Below are positions 60,278-64,000 of a DNA stretch of 64,000 bases, one piece after another. Both the position numbers and the translations under genes were made by a program. The stretch lies in the NCBI GenBank assembly GCA_023401595.1, contig JAEXDQ010000010.1, forward strand, positions 1 to 64,000, in the 5' to 3' direction. Position 1 is the first letter of the stretch; each line of letters begins with the position of its first letter. The DNA comes from Spirochaetota bacterium (GTDB lineage Bacteria > Spirochaetota > Spirochaetia > Sphaerochaetales > Sphaerochaetaceae). The notes under the pieces are model-generated. The model saw only the letters and a program-made list of their open reading frames with translations, had not been told where the DNA came from and made no database searches.

Positions 60278-61521
60278 GCGCTTCTCCTTGAACTCATCAT
60301 GGCGAACAACCGGCGTAGCAAATCAGGATTGCCGAAGCCCCCGGATTTCGTGAGAAGATGATATTCTTTTCCTTTGTAATTGATTACCGACAGCGGGACT
60401 CCCTGCATGATTTCGCAGATGGGGGTTATCTCGAATATCCCCAACGCCTCGACGATCGCTTGCAACGTATCTCCGCCGATGCACATCATCGTCGAATCAA
60501 AACCAAGATCGAACACACTCCTGGCCATGGCACCAAGGGAGGTCGCGATATTCATCCGGAGATCGTGGACGGTGAGATTGTGTTTCTGGACATATTGAGC
60601 TGCGGATGAACAATCGGAATCGCCCACATCGACTATGCAACATCCCGATTGTCTCAGAACCTCCATGCATTCCTCCGCCAACCGACCGCAATCATTCGCA
60701 AAGCATTCGGGGTTGACTTTCTGTTCGGCTGACAGCGTCAGCCTATGCATGCCGGATTGTTCCGCTTCCGTCACCTGTTGTACCGTAACAGGATTGAGGC
60801 TTCCGCAGACGACCATGAGCTTGGCTTCCAGTTTCGGAACGGGGAGCGGCGAACCATGCAGACCGAGAATGCCGGCAAGGACCGGAGCGAAACCGGCGCA
60901 TCCCGCTGACAAATACAGCCCTTTTTTCCCAAGCGAAGCCCCTCCGTCCGACAAATCCGCATCTGAACGGGAATCGAACACATGGATGCCTTCTCTTGAA
61001 TCAGCCGTGGAGACGTCGGTGTGTTCATAGACGGGCTTGTCGGTCTGCGACAATATGATTTCTTTTACGGAAGACTTCGTGACCGGCTCGAAAAGGTCTT
61101 TGCCGAAAACGCTCTCCGCGACAGGTAGCCCGTCGATATTCAATATACCATTGACCGTGGTCCGATTCATCTTCGGGAAAGAGGGAAAGAATTGCAAGTT
61201 GTCGGCATGCACCGCATCCATTACTGCGGAAAGTTCAGCACCGATGTTCCCCCTCAGTCCGGAATCGGTCTTCTTATAGAAATATCCGACACCCGCTCTC
61301 AATCCGGCTGACGCTATCCTGTATACAGTCTTATACGCATCTTCCGGAGAAAGATGCCTTGTTTCAGAATTGACTACGATGACCTGAATTTCGGAATTCA
61401 GAGAGGAATCCATAGACCTTGCGGTTGTCATGACCTTGGTGATCGCGCCATGCTGGGCAAACTGTACTCCCGTATCTAGGGCGCCTGTAAAATCATCCGC
61501 AATTACCATCAGTCTTTCCAT
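60274..61521 (-). CDS. Four-carbon acid sugar kinase (DUF1537 family)
   Basis: About 415 residues. The N-terminal ADDFTGALDTGVQFAQHG motif, FKKTDSGLRGNIGAEL-type block (YKKTDSGLRGNIGAEL) and C-terminal GGDTLQAIVEALGI define the DtnK/DenK/OtnK kinases that phosphorylate D-threonate, D-erythronate or similar acids. First gene of the operon that also codes a PdxA2-like enzyme. Start uncertain between ATG codons at 61521 and 61527. Confidence 0.88.
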   Translation of the reverse strand: MERLMVIADDFTGALDTGVQFAQHGAITKVMTTARSMDSSLNSEIQVIVVNSETRHLSPEDAYKTVYRIASAGLRAGVGYFYKKTDSGLRGNIGAELSAVMDAVHADNLQFFPSFPKMNRTTVNGILNIDGLPVAESVFGKDLFEPVTKSSVKEIILSQTDKPVYEHTDVSTADSREGIHVFDSRSDADLSDGGASLGKKGLYLSAGCAGFAPVLAGILGLHGSPLPVPKLEAKLMVVCGSLNPVTVQQVTEAEQSGMHRLTLSAEQKVNPECFANDCGRLAEECMEVLRQSGCCIVDVGDSDCSSAAQYVQKHNLTVHDLRMNIATSLGAMARSVFDLGFDSTMMCIGGDTLQAIVEALGIFEITPICEIMQGVPLSVINYKGKEYHLLTKSGGFGNPDLLRRLFAMMSSRRSA

Positions 61522-61527
61522 TTTCAT

Positions 61528-61711
61528 CCCAACAATGTTCATATTTGAAACATTTTTAATTTACAATCAAATTTTGTCATATCAATCACTGACAATTAAT
61601 AGTTTTAAATCCAATATTTCAAATTGCAACCTATTTTAATGCTTTTTTACGTTCATTTTTGAAACAATTCATGTTAAACTGGTTTCACCAAACAGTTAAA
61701 AAGAGTACAGA
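61528..61711. promoter_or_regulatory. AT-rich divergent promoter region with repeated TTTGAAACA
   Basis: TTTGAAACA occurs at 61544-61552 and 61658-61666, and AATGTT-N9-AACATT (61534-61554) forms an inverted repeat just before the kinase gene. A near-palindrome AACTGGTTT/AAACAGTT lies before the regulator start (61677-61697). No convincing -24/-12 sigma-54 promoter was found. Confidence 0.45.
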
Positions 61712-63502
61712 ATGGAAAGAAAACTAAGAGTATTGGGCATCGCGCCGTATGACGGCATGAAAAATCTGATGATGCGTCTGGTCGATGAATATCCCCAGAT
61801 AGAACTGACGACACTGGTGGGAGACCTTGAACAAGGGTTAGAAATCGCGAGAAAGAATTTCCATAAAAACTATGATGCGGTAATATCCCGGGGGATGACG
61901 GCGCATCTTCTGCATCAGCTCCCGATTCCCGTCATCGACGTCGAGATTTCCATGTACGACATCTTGTGCGCCTTGAAACTAGCTAATACGGCGGACATGA
62001 AGACCGCCATCGTCTCATTCACGGACATTACGGATATCGCGATGCAGCTGTGCCAGTTGATCGACTACAAGATCGACATCTACACAGTCACGTCGACCGA
62101 TACGGTAGAGCAAGTCCTGAAACAATGCCAGGAACAGGATTATTCTTCCGTGCTATGCGACATGGTCGTCAATGAAACGGCCAGAAGGCTCGGAATGAAC
62201 TCCTTTCTGATAACATCCGGCATGGACAGCGTACGTCATGCGTTTGATCAGGTCATAAAAACCTGCTCGAATCAAAAGAACCTCAGAAACGAAAACCGAA
62301 TGCTGAGGGAACTGATAAACGGGCAAATCAGCCAGACCGTTCTTTTCGATACCGATGAGAACGTAATCCTCTCCACGGTCGAAGATACTTCGGATGAATT
62401 ATTGGAATTGTTACGGGAGGAGATTGCAGAAACCAAGCGACAGAAGGAAAGGCACATAACAAGAATCAGGAATGGGAAAATCTATTCAATCAGGGGCGCT
62501 CAAATGGAAGCAGACGACAACCGCTACACCGTTTTTTTCTTCACTCAGAGGAAAAGCCCCCTTCCAACCGACAAGTCAGGGATAACATTCCTCTCCAAAG
62601 GCGACGTCGAAAAGGCTTACTATAACAGTATGTTCTATTTCGCAGGGACTTTGAACACATTGAAAAATCAGGTCTCAAAAATCAAAAGCACGAATTATCC
62701 AGTCTTGGTTTCAGGTGAAGATGGAACTGGAAAAGAATCGTTGGTTCACTATTTATACATGAATGGTGGCAGAAGCAACAATTCCTTGGTAGTCATTGAC
62801 TGTTACTTGCTCAACGACAGGGGATGGGACTTCCTATACGGACACCACGCCTCGCCTCTGATGGCGAGCGGCTATACGATATATTTCCAGAACATCGACA
62901 GGATATCGCCACTGAGGAGTTCACGTTTGCTGGCCAATCTGGTGGAAATGGACGTCTGCGCTAACAATCAGCTCTATTTTTCCTGTATCCACGGCAGAGA
63001 CACGCAATTTTCCTCCGCAGGTTCCATGTTCGCAGACAAGCTGTGCGCTATTACCATCCTCGTTCCATCGCTCCGGGAACAGAAGGGCTGCATCCCGGTT
63101 CTATTCAACAAAACGCTGAGTTCACTCAATACGGAACTTCCCCACAAGCTTGCAGGGGCCGAAACCGAAGCGATGAACATGCTCCAGGACTACCATTGGC
63201 CAAACAACTTCTCACAGTTCAAGCGTGTCGCCAGGGAACTCGCAATCACGTCCGACGGCTCATTCGTCACGCAGGAAGATGTCAGTAGAGTCGTACAGAA
63301 AGAGCGATATATCGGATATGTTTCGGAATCGGAGGAATCGTATCAGCCAGTGAATCTGCACAGGCCGATGGATGAAATCGAGGCCGACATAGTCCGTAGA
63401 GTCATGAAGGAAACGGGGGGCAACCAGACGGAGACCGCTAAAATACTGAAGCTCAGCAGGACCACCTTGTGGAGAATCATCAAAGCGCAACCGGAAGTTT
63501 AA
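61712..63502 (+). CDS. PrpR-type regulator with a degenerate AAA+ domain and Fis HTH
   Basis: 596 residues: an N-terminal PrpR sensory domain (LRVLGIAPYDGMKNLM ... YDAVISRGMTAHLLHQLPIPVIDVEISMYDIL), a central sigma-54-activator-like AAA+ region and a C-terminal Fis helix-turn-helix (IVRRVMKETGGNQTETAKILKLSRTTLWRIIK). Walker A is recognisable (SGEDGTGKES), but the GAFTGA loop that contacts sigma-54 is absent and Walker B is changed (IYFQNID instead of LFLDEI). It is therefore unlikely to drive sigma-54 transcription and may act as an ordinary activator or repressor. Divergent from the sugar-acid operon. Confidence 0.82.
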   Translation: MERKLRVLGIAPYDGMKNLMMRLVDEYPQIELTTLVGDLEQGLEIARKNFHKNYDAVISRGMTAHLLHQLPIPVIDVEISMYDILCALKLANTADMKTAIVSFTDITDIAMQLCQLIDYKIDIYTVTSTDTVEQVLKQCQEQDYSSVLCDMVVNETARRLGMNSFLITSGMDSVRHAFDQVIKTCSNQKNLRNENRMLRELINGQISQTVLFDTDENVILSTVEDTSDELLELLREEIAETKRQKERHITRIRNGKIYSIRGAQMEADDNRYTVFFFTQRKSPLPTDKSGITFLSKGDVEKAYYNSMFYFAGTLNTLKNQVSKIKSTNYPVLVSGEDGTGKESLVHYLYMNGGRSNNSLVVIDCYLLNDRGWDFLYGHHASPLMASGYTIYFQNIDRISPLRSSRLLANLVEMDVCANNQLYFSCIHGRDTQFSSAGSMFADKLCAITILVPSLREQKGCIPVLFNKTLSSLNTELPHKLAGAETEAMNMLQDYHWPNNFSQFKRVARELAITSDGSFVTQEDVSRVVQKERYIGYVSESEESYQPVNLHRPMDEIEADIVRRVMKETGGNQTETAKILKLSRTTLWRIIKAQPEV

Positions 63503-63636
63503 GATTATTCATTGGTAATTTTAAAAACACCGACCGCCTCATGTCGCCATACATCGTATCTCGACATGTCAGTATCCTTGCGTGCCAATAAGCAAAAAAC
63601 AACCAAGAAACAAGCAAGGCCTCAGATATCTGACGG

Positions 63637-64000
63637 CTATCCCCGCTCAACGGGTGTATAATACGTCATGAACATCTGCTTGAGCAGGTCGAGCGATTGC
63701 GAATAGTCAATCTTGTAATCCACAGGATATACCGTCCCGAAGGCGAACTTCGTAGCCACGGTGAGCATCGTATACATGACGCCATAGAACATGTCCTGCT
63801 CGGGAATATCCGTACGGATCGTCCCGTCGACTTTCGCTTTTTCTACCACGGTATGGAACTTGCCGCTGAACACGGCCACACTGTCGTAATAAGCCTTCAT
63901 TTCCTGAGCCGTCGCATGCTCATGAACCACGAACATGTCGAAATTGGAGTTGAACGTAAGGATATCCTTGTGATTCCGGTATAGTTCAAGGTAAGAATCT
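63637..64000 (-). CDS. TetR-family regulator, C-terminal part (cut by window edge)
   Basis: The frame is open to the right edge. Visible residues (DSYLELYRNHKDILTFNSNFDMFVVHEHA ... YYDSVAVFSGKFHTVVEKAKVDGTIRTDIPEQDMFYGVMYTMLTVATKFAFG) match the ligand domain of TetR/AcrR proteins. The DNA-binding domain lies beyond the window. 134 nt separate it from the convergent PrpR-type gene. Confidence 0.65.
   Translation of the reverse strand, partial: DSYLELYRNHKDILTFNSNFDMFVVHEHATAQEMKAYYDSVAVFSGKFHTVVEKAKVDGTIRTDIPEQDMFYGVMYTMLTVATKFAFGTVYPVDYKIDYSQSLDLLKQMFMTYYTPVERG

Noticed and set aside
59033..60361. 442-codon open frame on the plus strand
   Set aside because: Antisense to the iron alcohol dehydrogenase, whose metal and NAD motifs are intact.
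61528..61711. Possible sigma-54 promoter for the sugar-acid operon
   Set aside because: GGTTGCAAT resembles a -12 element, but no GG lies at the required -24 spacing, and the regulator lacks GAFTGA.
1..64000. CRISPR array or intact insertion sequence
   Set aside because: No regularly spaced repeats beyond the three-unit 22-bp tandem at 29684, and no transposase or cas-like gene was recognised.

Overview
The window looks like a chromosomal segment of a spirochaete, probably near Sphaerochaeta/Treponema. The evidence is indirect: four exported binding proteins share the spirochaete-style signal-peptide end followed by G-x-x-E (AAGNREG, FANGSQE, FANGTNE, AQGVQEQ), and there is a spirochaete-type outer-membrane protein with an N-terminal fibronectin-like segment and a C-terminal Phe. 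Base composition is moderate (about half GC by eye) except for a clearly AT-rich stretch at about 0.9-3.9 kb. I found no rRNA, tRNA, CRISPR array or intact insertion sequence.

Layout. 0.1-5.2 kb: decayed accessory DNA, with a truncated tyrosine integrase, an AT-rich block coding a lipoprotein and an outer-membrane barrel, gene fragments and about 1 kb without genes. 5.3-6.0 kb: gpmA. 6.1-12.6 kb: a metal/nitrogenase-like accessory cluster, with a NitT/TauT-type ABC transporter and a CRP-family regulator on the minus strand, a co-translated GTPase / ABC ATPase / leaderless binding-protein trio on the plus strand, and a nifH gene fused by an apparent internal deletion to the tail of an iron-ABC ATPase. 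Several copies of a GTTA-N8-TAAC palindrome lie in its promoter regions.

12.6-27.0 kb: one 13-gene minus-strand operon: an acetoin-dehydrogenase-type E1alpha/E1beta/E2, SDR, SMP-30 lactonase, sugar isomerase, ribose-type transporter (with ATPase and permease fused in one chain), E3, a 6-phosphogluconate-dehydrogenase-like enzyme, a second isomerase and a FadR-type regulator. It has no kinase and no aldolase, which suggests a non-phosphorylative sugar pathway ended by a 2-oxoacid-dehydrogenase-like cleavage. This is the best candidate for an undescribed system.

27.6-47.2 kb: mostly housekeeping and small units: threonine dehydratase, metallo-hydrolase, glyoxalase, HAD phosphatase, a Cthe_2159-type lipoprotein, an Lsa-type ABC-F ribosome-protection gene with a structured leader, a LacI regulator, a cupin, PiT/DUF47 phosphate uptake, an orphan TrpX-like binding protein, HD hydrolase, alpha/beta hydrolase, a lysine 2,3-aminomutase-family protein, TrmO, and a sorbitol dehydrogenase / fructokinase / VOC operon.

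47.3-50.9 kb: a sulfatase and a pectate lyase. 51.0-63.5 kb: a 10-gene minus-strand operon for a sugar acid (DUF1537 kinase, Fe-alcohol dehydrogenase, DapA-family enzyme, PdxA2-like dehydrogenase, 2-hydroxyacid dehydrogenase, tripartite tricarboxylate transporter, MBL hydrolase, LarA-like protein), divergent from a PrpR-type regulator with a degenerate AAA+ domain. A TetR gene runs off the right edge. All identifications come from motif reading; no database search was run.
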